From contig JAANYP010002086.1 in NCBI GenBank assembly GCA_020465985.1, forward strand, positions 50,341-114,340: a stretch of DNA of 64,000 nt. The letters run 5' to 3'. A program made the position numbers and the translations under genes. The notes under the pieces are model-generated. The model saw nothing but the letters and a program-made list of their open reading frames with translations, was not told the DNA's origin and made no database searches. The stretch comes from Centrapalus pauciflorus (lineage: Eukaryota; Streptophyta; Magnoliopsida; Asterales; Asteraceae). This document shows positions 1-10,916 of this stretch, piece by piece. Position 1 is the stretch's first letter; each line of letters begins with the position of its first letter.

Positions 1-519
1 AAGAGAAGCTGGTCCAGAAGAAGAATATAGCAGTCTAGCTCAGATGGCACAAAGGCTGACCAGAGATGATCTGACAAAATTGCATCACATTGGATCTGTT
101 AGTCATTCAAGGTCTCACTGTGTATGGGTTCAAAGAAATGTAAAAGACCTTAGAAGCATTTTTGATCCAGAGTCTACAAGAGTGGAAATTGAAGCTTCCA
201 AAGAAATGAAGATTGTACAGGTGATATATATGTCAAATCTATGACATATAGACTCAAGTTTGCAGACGGATCCAGCAGGTTCTACAATTTTGAGTTCTTT
301 AATCTGCCAAAGACTTGGCTACTTCAAATAAGCACAATGAAGATTCACTGTGATAAAGAGGAGTTGAGAAGAGATTTCATAAAGGCAATAAATTAGAAAC
401 TTTCACAATTGTAAGTTTTTGGATGCCTTAGTTTGTAGAGAATAGTTTTACTTTGTTTTATTTCCTTATTTGTACAAAAACTTAAAGTCTTGTGTAAAGA
501 GTTTAAGTTAGGGGGAGAT
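1..519 (+). pseudogene. Cop-A: 3' coding relic of a Copia-type element, first copy, with polypurine tract
   Basis: A broken reading frame (open at 44-244) with residues such as KLHHIGSVSHSRSHCVW and EASKEMKIVQ is a diverged copy of the relic at 1199-1994, offset by about 1,602 bases. It is followed by a non-coding stretch and a purine tract AGGGGGAGATT at 510-520 that abuts an LTR beginning TGTTGGG. In Copia elements such a tract primes plus-strand DNA synthesis, so this should be the 3' end of an internal domain. The protein part is not RNase H. I do not recognise its function; it may be an extra ORF downstream of pol. Confidence 0.6.
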
Positions 520-1173
520 TGTTGGGAAATATTCTAAGTATGTCAAGCTGTTAGTTAGATTTCTCAAACTGTTAGTAGATTTTCTGTGCAATTACAAAGT
601 TCAAGCTGTTAGTTGAGAAAGTTCGAGCTGCTAGTTCAAAAGTTCAAGCGGCCAGTGCAAAAGTTCAAGCTGCTCAACAGATAAACTTCAAGCTGCTCAA
701 CAGTTTATCATACAGAAAGTGCTAAAATTCAGGAAGAGATTTATATTTGAAGATTCAAGCATATCTACTACCAGAGAAATCAGAGTTTCTCAAGGAAACA
801 AATCAGAAGGCTTTATATATAGATAGAATAGGTTTCTCTATTGTAAGTCTGCACGTACAAGTTTTGATTCAATTATAATTGCTTTCTGATTAAGTTTTCT
901 CAAGCCTCTAAGGTTGTAAAACCCTAAGAACAGTCTGTGTTCTTCGTCTAATCAAACAGATTAGAGGTGATTGTAATCAGTAAGTTTGGCAATACAAAAG
1001 AGTTGATTTTTTTATTATATTTATGTGTTATTTGTTCTGAAAGCTTTTCTTAAAGCAATTAAGTGTTATTCCGCAAACTTCTTAATTGGACTTTGATTCA
1101 ATACAAGGTTATTGGTTTTATACTCTGATTTATTCAAACCAGTTAATCTTAGGTAGTGATTTTGATCCTGACA
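520..1173 (+). repeat. Cop-A LTR, first copy
   Basis: The LTR starts TGTTGGGAAAT directly after the purine tract and probably ends TCCTGACA. It matches the LTR at 2129-2769 along its length, including the repeated AGTTCAAGCTGC-type motifs near 600-690 and the shared stretch TTCCGCAAACTTCTTA near the end. No tRNA-Met primer site follows it, so the 5' part of the internal domain that should come next has been lost. The end position is inferred from where the two copies stop matching. Confidence 0.65.
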
Positions 1174-1198
1174 CCTTGGAGACTACTTACGTGGATTT

Positions 1199-1994
1199 GT
1201 GGTCAAAGAAGGACAAAAGAAGAGAAAGAGGCCAACGGGGCCTTCAAAGGCAGAACACAGAAGATTTTTAATAAGCTATTCTGCAGGTGCTGGTGTGTCA
1301 AAAGTCATTGCACAATCATGGTCCACAGAGAAACTCCAGGCCCTGTTTGATAAAGAAAAGGCAAAAGAAAAGGCTTCTAAACAAGTCCAAGAACCTTATC
1401 AAACTGTTGTTGTGCCTCATGCAGAAGTCATTCCTTAAGCAAAGTTTGATCAAGTGAAAAGAGTTATGTTTGATCAACAATTACAAAAGGCAATGGAATT
1501 CAAGAAAGCCCTTGATCAATATGACTTCTCCAAACCTACAATTACTTACTGGTATGCCAAATCAATGGACAACATTGATATGGTATATCATTTTGTAGTT
1601 AAAAGAGAAGCTGGTCCAGAAGAGGAGTATAAGAACCTGATTCAAATAGTTCAGAAGATGTCTAGACCAGAGCTGACCCAGATGCATAATATTGGGAAGG
1701 CTAGCCACTCTAGATCACTAATAGTATGGGTTCGGAATAACATATAAGATCTTCAAAGCATGATTGATCCAAAATCAACAAGAATGGATATAGAAGCTGC
1801 TAAGGAAATGAAGATTGTACAGATTGATCTATATGAAAATTCCATGACATATAGACTCAAACTTGCAGACAAATCCAGCAGATTTTAAAGTTTTGAATTT
1901 CTTGATTTACCAAGAGGATGGCTACAACAGATGAGCTCAATGAAGATAGAATGTGATAAAGAAGAGCTTAAAAGAGACTTCATAAAGCTATAAG
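1199..1994 (+). pseudogene. Cop-A: 3' coding relic, second copy
   Basis: Three open pieces (1199-1438, 1454-1747 and a continuation to about 1994) encode one hydrophilic protein region interrupted by stops after AEVIP and after VRNNI and by another stop near 1888. Recognisable phrases are QSWSTEKLQALFDKE, YHFVVKREAGPEEEY and IECDKEELKRDF. It is the fuller version of the relic at 1-396. It lies upstream of a polypurine tract and LTR, as an extra ORF placed after pol would. No catalytic motif is visible and the function is unknown. Confidence 0.55.
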
Positions 1995-2117
1995 ACAGAA
2001 GCTTGCACAGTTGTAATATGTAAGTTTTTGGATGCCTTAGTTTGTGTATAACAGTTTTACTTTGTATATATTTCCTAATCTATAAAGAAACTGAAAGTCT
2101 TAGTTAAGAATTTAAGT

Positions 2118-2769
2118 TAGGGGGAGATTGTTGGGAAATAATCTAAGTATGTCAAGCTATTAGTTGGGATTTCTCCAACTATTAGTAGTCTTTCTATGTA
2201 ATTACAAAGTTCAAGCTGCTAGTTCAAGAAACTCGAGCTGCTAGTTCAAAAGTTCAAGCTGCCAGAGTTAAAGTTCAAGCTGCTCAACAAACAGATAACA
2301 GAAATTGCTACAAATCAGGAAGTGATAGAGATTTCAAGATTTGAAGATCTTCCAAAGATATCTACTCAAAGAGAAATCACAGATTATCAAGGAAACAAAT
2401 CAGAAGGCTAGAAATAGAGATAGACTAGGTCTTTCTCATGTAATTCGGCGCTTAAGAAATTCATATTGTAATCTGCGTTCTGATTAAGTTTCTAAAGCCT
2501 CTAAGGTTGAAAAATCCTAAGAACAATTTGTGTTCTTCGTCTTATCAAACAGATTAGAGGTGATTGTAATTGGAGATTGGTTATATAAAAGGTTTTGATA
2601 TTAATCGTGTTTATTGATTGTCTGTTATTTTATTGTTCTGAAAGTTTTTCTTAAAACAATTAAGTGTTATTCCGCAAACTTCTTAGTTGGACTTTGATTC
2701 AAAACAAGATTATTGGTTTAACTATGATTTATTCAAACCAGTTAATCTTAGGTGATTTTGATCTTGACA
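2118..2769 (+). repeat. Cop-A polypurine tract and LTR, second copy
   Basis: AGGGGGAGATTG precedes an LTR starting TGTTGGGAAATAATC at 2129. It matches 520-1173 with small indels and ends at about 2769 (CTTGACA), where sequence switches abruptly to a Gypsy LTR. The LTR starts of the two copies are 1,609 bases apart, which defines a tandem unit made of coding tail, polypurine tract and LTR. Confidence 0.65.
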
Positions 2770-3252
2770 TAGTTCCTTCCAATAAGCTTGATTCCAGATT
2801 TCTAGCACTGGATTCCAAAAATTTTCGGATTCTTGATGGTAAAATCGTGGGTTCTTAGAGAGAGAATAGAGAGAGAAAGTGATAGACTAAAATGAGGGTT
2901 TTCTCCCTTTTTATTTGTTAGTTTACCTCATTTGCACTTTACACCCTTTAACTTCGTATTTTCTTATTTAACCGATTTTAAGTCGGTTTCTCAAAGTTAT
3001 GCTCGCTCAAAAGACAACAACGATAATTTTTCATTATCATTGCTATTTTTAAAATACTTTGACCGTTGATGGTATTTTAACCGATGTCGGTTCCTTATTG
3101 TTTGTTTGCTCAAAAAACTACGATGAGGATTTCTCCTAATCTTTTATCATTGTAAAATTGTGATCGAAATTTGCTTAAATGGAAATAATAATCCATTAAC
3201 ACAATAATTGAGTCTTAAATGGTAATTTACATGTAATTGAAAAGTAGGGATG

Positions 3253-3257
<5 letters not shown>
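2770..3257 (-). repeat. Truncated Gypsy LTR of the solo-S family
   Basis: The segment starts inside an LTR (GTTCCTTCCAATAAG) and follows the solo LTR from about 24668 to 24998. Shared landmarks are TTCTAGCACTGGATTCCA-like text, a GAGAGAGA tract, TATTTTCTTATTTAACCGAT and the terminal GGGATGTTACA. By comparison with the coding relatives it is the U3 end of an LTR in minus orientation. The rest was removed at the junction with Cop-A. Confidence 0.7.
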
Positions 3258-3330
<73 letters not shown>

Positions 3331-3344
3331 ATGTATGTATGTAT
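3254..3344. repeat. Compound (CA)n-(TA)n-(TATG)n microsatellite
   Basis: About 18 CA units, about 19 TA units and a few TATG units run on directly from the TTACA end of the truncated LTR and stop where the Cop-B LTR becomes recognisable. The microsatellite replaces the first part of the Cop-B 5' LTR. Confidence 0.9.
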
Positions 3345-3679
3345 GGTTTAATGTCAATGCTTCAATCATTCAATTCTCTCTTCTGATTCCTACTCTTTCT
3401 ATTAGGAGTTAAAATTGAAATTAGTTATTTTTCTCTTTGGTTCGTGGGCCTGAGCCATTAGAGGTGTTCTCATTTGAGCACTCGCCTCCAAGATTTATTT
3501 TCTCATTCGTAGCGGCATACGCGTGAGAAATCAGTTTTCTCAAAGGTTAGTATTTTCTTACTTATTTTGTTGTTTTACTTATTATGTTTAGATCCGTTAG
3601 GGTTATGTTTCTTCGTTGTTCTAGATTAAATGATTTTTCGCATTGTAATTAATCTAGATAGGGAATAGAAATCCCAACA
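3343..3679 (+). repeat. Cop-B 5' LTR, missing its first ~230 bases
   Basis: The segment is collinear with 17246-17584: it shares AATGCTTCAATCATTC, CGCCTCC, GGCATACGCGTGAGAAATC and the end CCCAACA. The 5' portion present in the 3' LTR is absent here and a microsatellite sits in its place. Confidence 0.85.
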
Positions 3680-3680
3680 G

Positions 3681-3692
3681 TGGTATCAGAGC
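3681..3692 (+). other. Cop-B primer binding site (initiator tRNA-Met)
   Basis: TGGTATCAGAGC lies one base after the LTR end CCCAACA. It is complementary to the 3' end of plant initiator methionine tRNA, the usual primer for Copia minus-strand synthesis. Confidence 0.92.
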
Positions 3693-4041
3693 CAAGTTAC
3701 TTAATAAGTTTTGCACATAATTAGAATCAAGGGTTTAAATTTTTGAAATTTAGAATTTAGAATTTTCAAAATTCAGAATCAATATTTTCGAAATTAAAAG
3801 GTTTTATATTTTGGAAATTAAGGGTTTAATTTTTAGGTAATTATCTTAATTCCTATTTGTTTGGAAACTTGCCTTAGAGATAGAACTAAGTTCTTATCCT
3901 AAAGGTTTAGGTTAAATTTAATTTATGGATATGCATAAAGTTATGTATCATCCTAGGTCTAAATTTAAATATGAATTTTGAGAATTGAATTATCTAAAAT
4001 ATATAAAAATGATTTATATAAGAACTATGATTTACCTTTTC

Positions 4042-4046
<5 letters not shown>
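3693..4046 (+). other. Cop-B leader without recognisable gag
   Basis: AT-rich sequence with many imperfect repeats of TTTCGAAATT-like words. I see no reading frame and no gag motif. It ends in the TA tract that flanks the MITE. Confidence 0.5.
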
Positions 4047-4074
<28 letters not shown>

Positions 4075-4075
4075 G
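4047..4075. repeat. (TA)n microsatellite left of the MITE
   Basis: About 14 TA units, directly left of the inverted-repeat element at 4081-4453. Confidence 0.9.
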
Positions 4076-4080
4076 ATTTA

Positions 4081-4453
4081 GGTTCATGTGAGTACCACCT
4101 CTAATGCAGCGCACCAGAAGGTACCTCTCTTAAAAGTAATTTTTTTGAAATTTTTTTTCATAAACATGTTCTAATTAACATTACGAAGATCATATGTGAA
4201 TTTCACGCAAATCCGAACACTCTAAGTGCATGAAATCACGCATCACATAAATGTGCGTTCACATACATTCAAAATTATATAAGTGTGTGTTCACATAATT
4301 TTTTAGGAGCTAGGAGATGTGAATGTATGTGAAATTTACATATGATCATCATAATGTTAATTAAAATATGTTTATGAAAAAAAAATTTTAAAAAAGTTTT
4401 TTTAAAGGTGGTACCTTCTGGTGCGCTGCATAATGGTGGTACTCTCTCGAACC
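4081..4453. mobile_element. Inverted-repeat MITE embedded in a TA microsatellite
   Basis: The left end (GGTTCATGTGAGTACCACC, then GCAGCGCACCAGAAGGTACC) and the reverse complement of the right end (GGTTCGAGAGAGTACCACC, then GCAGCGCACCAGAAGGTACC) pair over roughly 150 bases per arm. The arms include the shared ATAAACAT and ATCATATGTRAATTTCAC blocks. No ORF is present. Both flanks are TA repeats, so the target was TA. This resembles MITEs known to sit in TA microsatellites, such as rice Micron, but I cannot assign the superfamily. Confidence 0.8.
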
Positions 4454-4455
4454 AT

Positions 4456-4720
<265 letters not shown>

Positions 4721-5284
4721 CGAATTGAGTCTATGTATGGCAACCAAGTTTGGAATTTGGTTGACGCCACACCCGGTCTTACGACGGTGGGTTGTAAACG
4801 GATATTCAAAAAGAAAACATACATGAATGACAAGGTACACACTTATAAAGCTAGGTTAGTTGTAAAGGGCTATACTCAAACCTACGAGATTGATTATGAG
4901 GAAACCTTTTCACCAGTAGCTAAGATTAAGTCAATTAGGATAATGCTGGCCATAGCTGCGTTTCATAATTATGAAATATGGCATGTGGATGTCAAAACCG
5001 CTTTCCTTAATGGAAAACTAACAGAGGATGTGTTTATGACACAACCAGAGGGTTTTGAAAATGCAAAGTATCCTAAAAGAGTGTGCAAACTTAAAAAGGC
5101 CATTTATGGACTCAAACAAGCTTCTCGTAGTTGGAATCTTTGCTTCCATGAGAAAATCACACAGTTTGGATTTTCTAGAAGCGAAGACGAGTCATGTATA
5201 TATGTCAATGTCAGTGGGAGTATTGTAGTCTTCCTAGTATTATATGTAGATGATATTTTACTAATAGGAAATGATATCCCAACA
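4721..5284 (+). pseudogene. Cop-B reverse transcriptase, N-terminal part
   Basis: The frame begins at the TA repeat edge and encodes the Copia RT core. Visible are MYGNQVWNLVD, YKARLVVKGYTQ, FSPVAKIKSIR, the catalytic DVKTAFLNGKL and the active-site LYVDDILLIGND. The reading stops at the junction with Gyp-1 just after GNDIP. The frame resumes at 15193 once one copy of the CAACA duplication is removed. RT copies element RNA into DNA in the virus-like particle. Everything upstream (gag, protease, integrase) is missing. A start codon at 4733 is fortuitous, because the natural product is a polyprotein. Confidence 0.9.
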
Positions 5285-5634
5285 TGTGAAGACCTTCCCT
5301 TACGGGTCAGTCCTCAGAGTCTAGGTCCCATAATATGCAATACGATATCAACCATACTAAGATAGGGTAATTATAATGCGGAAAATTAAATTACATGTAC
5401 AAGCATTATAGATTAGGATTTAAGTTACATATTTCAAAATAAAGTTATAAAAGGGTAACATCTAATCTAGTCATAACATCATACATCACATCAAGTCTAC
5501 CCAGAACCACCACGTTTGCTGTCTTCTAATCAGTACCAGAAGGTTTGTTGAGTAGTGGTCTAAGAAAGCTTCAAAACTTGGATATTGAATGACCTAAGTA
5601 CTAGGTCCTGCAGGTGATTTTCCTTTGGCTTTTC

Positions 5635-6218
5635 CTGTAAAATATTAATGCAACATCTGTAAGCAAAGCTTAGTGAGTTTATAGATTTTCAATATCAACA
5701 TGCGTGTCAAGCGGGGTCATTAGTCTTAGCGTGATATGTCTTGGCTGCCGCTACAGCCCCCATGATTGAGATATAGTATCATAAGATCGGATGATGTTCA
5801 AGCCACACTCACGCTCAAATCGTGGGGATCAGCCACATACTGGGCTAGCTACCAGTAAGTCAATATGGCGGAACATCGGAGGTCATTACCAATTCATAAG
5901 AACTGGTGAAATAGCCGGGTCTAGAACAATAGACCTTTAGGGCTAATCAAGCTGAATCAATCTATCAAATGTCTGATCAATGATGGAAGCATATGTCTTA
6001 GAAGTCATGATAGCAATGAATCATAAAGCAAAGTTTGAAGCAATATTCAATGCAATATGAAAAGATAATCAAATAGCTATCATGATCCACTGGGAAACAC
6101 CCATCCATGGTGTGCACAGGTCTCATTCCAGCTGATAAATGAATGTCAATAAATCTAATAGCAGCAATATATCTCAACCGGATCTTATGCATGTTCAATC
6201 TGAATATCTATAACTCAC
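5635..6218 (-). promoter_or_regulatory. Predicted LTR leader intron 2 (Gyp-1)
   Basis: On the minus strand the donor is CCA|GTGAGTTATAG and the acceptor is ATTTTACAG|GAAAAG, 584 bases apart. The hairpin TAAGC-TTT-GCTTA lies about 25 bases before the acceptor. Equivalent sites occur in Gyp-2, Gyp-3, Gyp-4 and solo LTR S. In the partner LTR at 12712-15187 the donor reads ATGAGT (one C to T on the plus strand), so it is lost there. Splicing is inferred, not shown. Confidence 0.5.
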
Positions 6219-6595
6219 TGGTCGGGGTCTTGGTCAAACAGATATAAGAATCTGCCACCTGAGTTATCTCAGGATTTTATCTTTGTCAATCTGTTCTGTC
6301 AATTCTTTTCAAATCAGAGACCCGCTTTCAAGTCTTTAAGTCTTTAAATCTTTGTTCAGAATATACTGAACCTGTTCAAAATCATTCATGATAATATCAT
6401 GTCAATTTCATCATCTTTATCATCATCATTTTAGTCTTTAAATTCTTGTATTTTATCTGAGTCTGATATCTGATAACTTGTCTTATCAATGCCATCATCT
6501 TTTATCTTTTTAATCTTTATAATCTTGAATTTCATCTGATTCTGATAACTTATTTGTTCTCAAATCATTCTTTGTTTCATAATATCTTCAAAAGC

Positions 6596-6696
<101 letters not shown>

Positions 6697-6734
6697 CATT
6701 TAATTTATTGAAATGTCAAAAATTCATAGAAGTT

Positions 6735-7015
6735 GGATTTTCGGATCATAATTTCGGATCAGCCCGGATTGGGATCCGGATTCGGATCATCCGGATCCGG
6801 ACACATCCGAATTGGGGACCCGATTTTGACTTCATCCGAAATGTATACACCCGAATTCGGATCATGACCCAACCGAGATGGACTATCCGGATTCGGTCCA
6901 ATATATCCGAATTGACACATCCGAAATGTTAAATCCGAAATTGGGAACCATCCGAACCGAAGTATAGGTCCGAAATATGGCACCATCCGAATTCGGGTAA
7001 TCCGAATTCGGATAA
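6735..7015. repeat. Degenerate palindromic array, ATCCGAATTCGG-type
   Basis: About 25 imperfect units of ATCCGAA / TTCGGAT, many forming the palindromes CCGAATTCGG or ATCCGGAT. The array falls inside predicted intron 1. Related arrays occur at 14105-14390, 23965-24265, 53285-53515 and 60440-60660, with a different motif (ATTCGAAT) at 38380-38620 and 44430-44670. Confidence 0.9.
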
Positions 7016-7869
7016 CTCACTTAGTAAATTTCCATATTTTGTTCTTGGTGTTCTTCATTTTATTCATACGGATTTTTATTAATTTTCACCAAACATATTT
7101 AAAATTGACATGCAACTAAATATTTTGATGTATTATCATTATTTGAGTGTTTTTATACTAATTTCCCTATTAATAACATCATATTTTGATCAAGATCATC
7201 CAAAATTCATCATTTTTGTCAAGAACATTCTTTTTCATCAAAATTCCGAGTTGTACTAATTTTTTGGATGATCTATCTTCAAATTTTTGTTTCTTAAACA
7301 TCCATTAACTTAAATTCATCAATATCTCCTAAATTTATACACATGCAACACATAATTTCCACATTTTTAATTCTTGATTTCGGTTTTTCATAAACCGAAC
7401 CAACATACTAAAATTTTCGAATTTAAATGAAATATTACCTTTAAATTTTTGTAGATTAATGATGATTGATGATATTGTAACTCCTTCTTGAATAATTTCC
7501 TCAATTTATTGCCAATTTATGATGAATTCTTGGTAAATTCTTGAGTTTGGCCGAGAGGTAGAGAGAGATTAGTGAGAGAGAGAGTAATTTTTTTCATTAA
7601 TGATCATAAATGATCATTATCTTGGTTTTTATATATATCAAATTTTGTTATTTAAATTTAACCCACTAAATTCTTGTATTTTACATATCTTTTATTTTAA
7701 TCATCTTTAATAATTAAAATCATAAATATATTTTACTTAATATTTTCATATTCAAATAATTAATGTAATAAAATTACATTATTTTTCTCAAAGTACAAAG
7801 ATTATAACTGGATCAAAAGCTGGGTTGTTACATAATGGGCTCCACCACGCACAAACTTCGTCCCCGAAG

Positions 7870-10009
7870 TTAGCTATGTTCGAACAGACTGGGATAAGTA
7901 GCTTTCATGACATCTCTGGATTCCCAAGACTGATGCGAACCTTTGTGGTGTTTCCACTGGACGAGCTCCATCTGTATCTCTTTATTCCGAAGCTTTTTGG
8001 TCTTCGAGTCCAGAATACACTCCGACTCTTCAACCACTCTAAGCTTCTCATCAATCTGCAAATTAACGTGGTATTTGAACTTCTCTTTCGTCTGCTAAAC
8101 TCTTTCTCAGATGACTGATATGAAATACAGGATGTATTCCAGCTAAGTCAGCTGGCAGTTCAAGTCGATAAGATTGATTCCCAATCTTTTCAACAATCTT
8201 GAACGGACCGATAAATCTTGGAGCTAGCTTATTTCTTTTAATGAATCTCACCACATTCTTCATTGGGGATACTTTCAGCATCACCCAATCGTTAACTGCA
8301 AAACTTATTGATCAATGTCGGTTGTCATAATATGACTTCTGCCTGCTCTGAGCTTCAAGGATATTTCTTCTAACAAGTTGAATCTTTTCGTGAGTCAACT
8401 ATAGAAGGGCAGGTCCTGCTATTGGCGATTCACCTGTCTCGCGCCAACAGGTGGGAGTTCTGCACTTTCTTCCGTATAAAGCTTCAAATGGAGCCATCTT
8501 GATCGTTGAATGATAACTGTTATTATATGAGAATTCGACCAAAGGCAAGTGGTCATCCCAGTTACCACCTAAATCAAGAACGCAGGCACGAAGCATATCT
8601 TCAAGAGTTAAGATAGTACGCTCACTCTGGCCATCTGCACTTGGATGATAAGCTGTACTCATAGAGATCCGAGTACCCATCCCGTCTTGTAGAGCTTGCC
8701 AGAATCTAGATGTGAAACGACTATCACGATCAGATACGATAGACTTTGGCACACCATGACGAGAAATGATTTCAGTGATGTACATCTGTGCCAATCTATC
8801 AAGGGAATATGTTTCTTTCATTGGTATGAAGTGAGCTGACTTCGTTAATCAATCCACGACTACCCAGATGGAGTCGTGCTGTCTCTTGGTTTTAGGCAAC
8901 TTCGTGATGAAATCCATAGTTATATGCTCCCACTTCCACTCAGGAACTGGCAGTGGTTCCATATCCCCGAAGGGTTTCTGATGTTCTGCCTTTACCATCT
9001 GACAGACTCTGCAGCTTTCAACACACTTACCGATGTCTTTCTTCATTCCTGGCCACCAATAATCAGCTTTCAAATCGAAGTACATCTTTGAGCTCCCAGG
9101 ATGAACAGATAATTTGGACTGATGAGCTTCAGATAGAAGAGTGCTGCGAATTGAACCATACTTAGGAACCCAGATTCGGTTTCCCTTGAGACAGTGAAGT
9201 CCCAAATGATTCAGAATTAGAAATTGTAATTGCCCTTTAAGATTTTCAGAATCAATATTCTCTTCTTTCAGTGCTTCTGCTTGAGCAACTCGAATGTCTT
9301 CAATAAGATCAGAAGAGAATACTACAGGAGTTAGGGCATAGCAGCACTTTTCCGGATAGACTTTCCTACTCAAAGCATCCGCGACAACATTAGCTTTGCC
9401 GGGATGATATAGGATCTCGCAATCATAGTCCTTAATAAGCTCCAAGGACCGTCGCTGTTTCATATTCAGATCCTTCTGAGTGAAAAGATGTTTGAGACTT
9501 TTATGATCGGTGTAAAGCTGACACTGAGTCCCATAGAGATAGTGACGCCAGATCTTCCGAGCAAAGGTAACGGCAGCCAACTCAAGATCATGAGTTGGTG
9601 CACTTTTCTCATAATCTTTTAATTGCCTTGATGCATAGGCAATAACCTTTCCTCTTTGCATGAGAACACATCCTAAGCCAGTACCAGATGCGTCGCTGTA
9701 AACAACGAAATCATCATTGCCTTCTGGCAAGGCTAGGATCGGCGCTTGAATGAGCTTCTGTTTCAGAATGTCAAATGCCTCTTGCTGTTTATCGGTCCAA
9801 ACGAAAGGAGTATTCTTTCGTGTTAGCATTGTTAGAGGTACAGCAATCTTTGAGAAGTCCTTTATGAATCGCCGGTAGTAACCAGCCAATCCGAGGAAAC
9901 TTCTTATTTCAGAGGCATTGCAAGGCGTTTGCCATTTTTGAACGGCCTCGACTTTAGAAGGATCAACAGAAATCCCTTTGCCAGAAACAACATGGCCAAG
10001 GAACTGAAT
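7870..10009 (-). pseudogene. Gyp-1 pol, second exon: end of RT, RNase H, integrase, chromodomain-like tail
   Basis: Reading down from 10009: FLGHVVSGKG and AGYYRRFIKDF (RT thumb). RNase H follows with VYSDASGTGLG, ELAAV, YTDHKSL and VVADALSRK. Integrase has the zinc-binding pair in EAHQ..VHPG / CVESCRVC and the catalytic acidic residues in MDFITKLP, SDRDSRF and DGQSERT. The tail includes FIGPFKIVEKIG and VQWKHHKGSHQSW, like the C-terminal chromodomain of chromoviruses. Breaks: TGA after IWVVVD (8849), TAG after AGPALL (8399), TGA near 8311, and a 2-base deletion near 8070 before the chromodomain. These enzymes would copy and integrate the element; this copy cannot make them whole. Confidence 0.92.
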
Positions 10010-10097
10010 CTATAAGAATCAAAGTAGAATTCAAGTTCTGATGTAAATCAAAGAATACTTAGGAAATAACTCAAGACATATATAATAAAAATTATAC
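10010..10097 (-). other. Short GT-AG intron in Gyp-1 pol
   Basis: The RT frame runs KCEFWLRQ then hits GTATAA, an immediate stop. After 88 AT-rich bases ending TTCTTATAG the frame resumes in phase with IQFLGHVV, where related elements have continuous RT. Gyp-2 has an 82-base intron at exactly the same codon boundary with the same GTATAATTTT donor and a TTTATAG acceptor. A pair of matching deletions or insertions would not be expected to keep consensus splice ends. Confidence 0.75.
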
Positions 10098-10916
10098 CTG
10101 TCTGAGCCAAAATTCGCACTTGGAGACTTTTGCGTAGAGTCTTTCTTTTCTTAATAACTCTAGCAATTGTCGCAGATGAATAGAATGATCAGCCTCCGTT
10201 TTGGAGTAAATCAGAATATCGTCTATGAATACGATAACTGACTTATCCAACATAGGTCTACACACACGATTCATGAGATCCATGAACGCCGCTGGTGCAT
10301 TTATCAAGCCAAACGGCATCACGAGAAATTCGTAATGACCGTATCTTGTACGGAAGGCTGTCTTCGGGATATCCTCATCTCTGACTTTTAATTGATGATA
10401 CCCAGAACGAAGATCGATTTTCGAGAAATAGCTGGCTCCTTGTAGCTGATCAAATAGATCATCAATTCTGCGCAGAGGATACTTATTTTTTATTGTGACT
10501 TTGTTCAACTCCCGATAATCGATGCACATTCGAAAAGTTCCGTCTTTCTTCTTAACGAATAAGACAGGTGCACCCCACGGAGATGAACTCGGTCGGATAA
10601 AACCCTTCTCTAACAGCTCTTGCAACTGCTTTGACATCTCCTGCATTTCTGCAGGTGCAAGTCTGTAGGGAGCTTTGGCAATAGGAGCCGCACCAGGAAC
10701 CAAGTCAATACTGAACTCAACTTGACGTTCCGGTGGCACTCCAGAAATATCATCAGGAAATATGTCTGGGAACTCACAGACGATAGGGATATCAGATAAG
10801 GATTTCTTTTGGGCTTCAGAGTTAGATTCAGATGAGACATAGCATAAATACGATTCGTGACCCTTAGATAGATACTTATACGCTTTATCAACAGAAATGA
10901 AACAGTGATCACCTTT
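10098..10916 (-). pseudogene. Gyp-1 pol, first exon: protease-RT linker and RT core
   Basis: The frame follows the TGA at 10917-10919 that ends the gag-protease block; reading is otherwise open to the intron. RT motifs in order: PYRLAPAEMQEM, VLFVKKKDGTFRMCIDYRELN, FSKIDLRSGYHQ, PFGLINAPAAF and the active-site FIDDILIYSK, then KCEFWLRQ at the splice donor. One change in the family consensus (PFGLTN to PFGLIN) is visible by comparison with Gyp-2. Confidence 0.9.

Noticed and set aside
5998..6198. A 66-codon minus-strand frame repeated at 13425-13625
   Set aside because: Same reason: paired LTR sequence of Gyp-1, with no family resemblance.
6735..7015. CRISPR-like array of regular repeats
   Set aside because: The units are degenerate palindromes with irregular short spacing inside a plant LTR; there are no unique spacers and the host is a eukaryote.
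7825..8118. Plus-strand frame across the Gyp-1 chromodomain region
   Set aside because: It is antisense to recognisable integrase C-terminal coding and starts in the polypurine tract.
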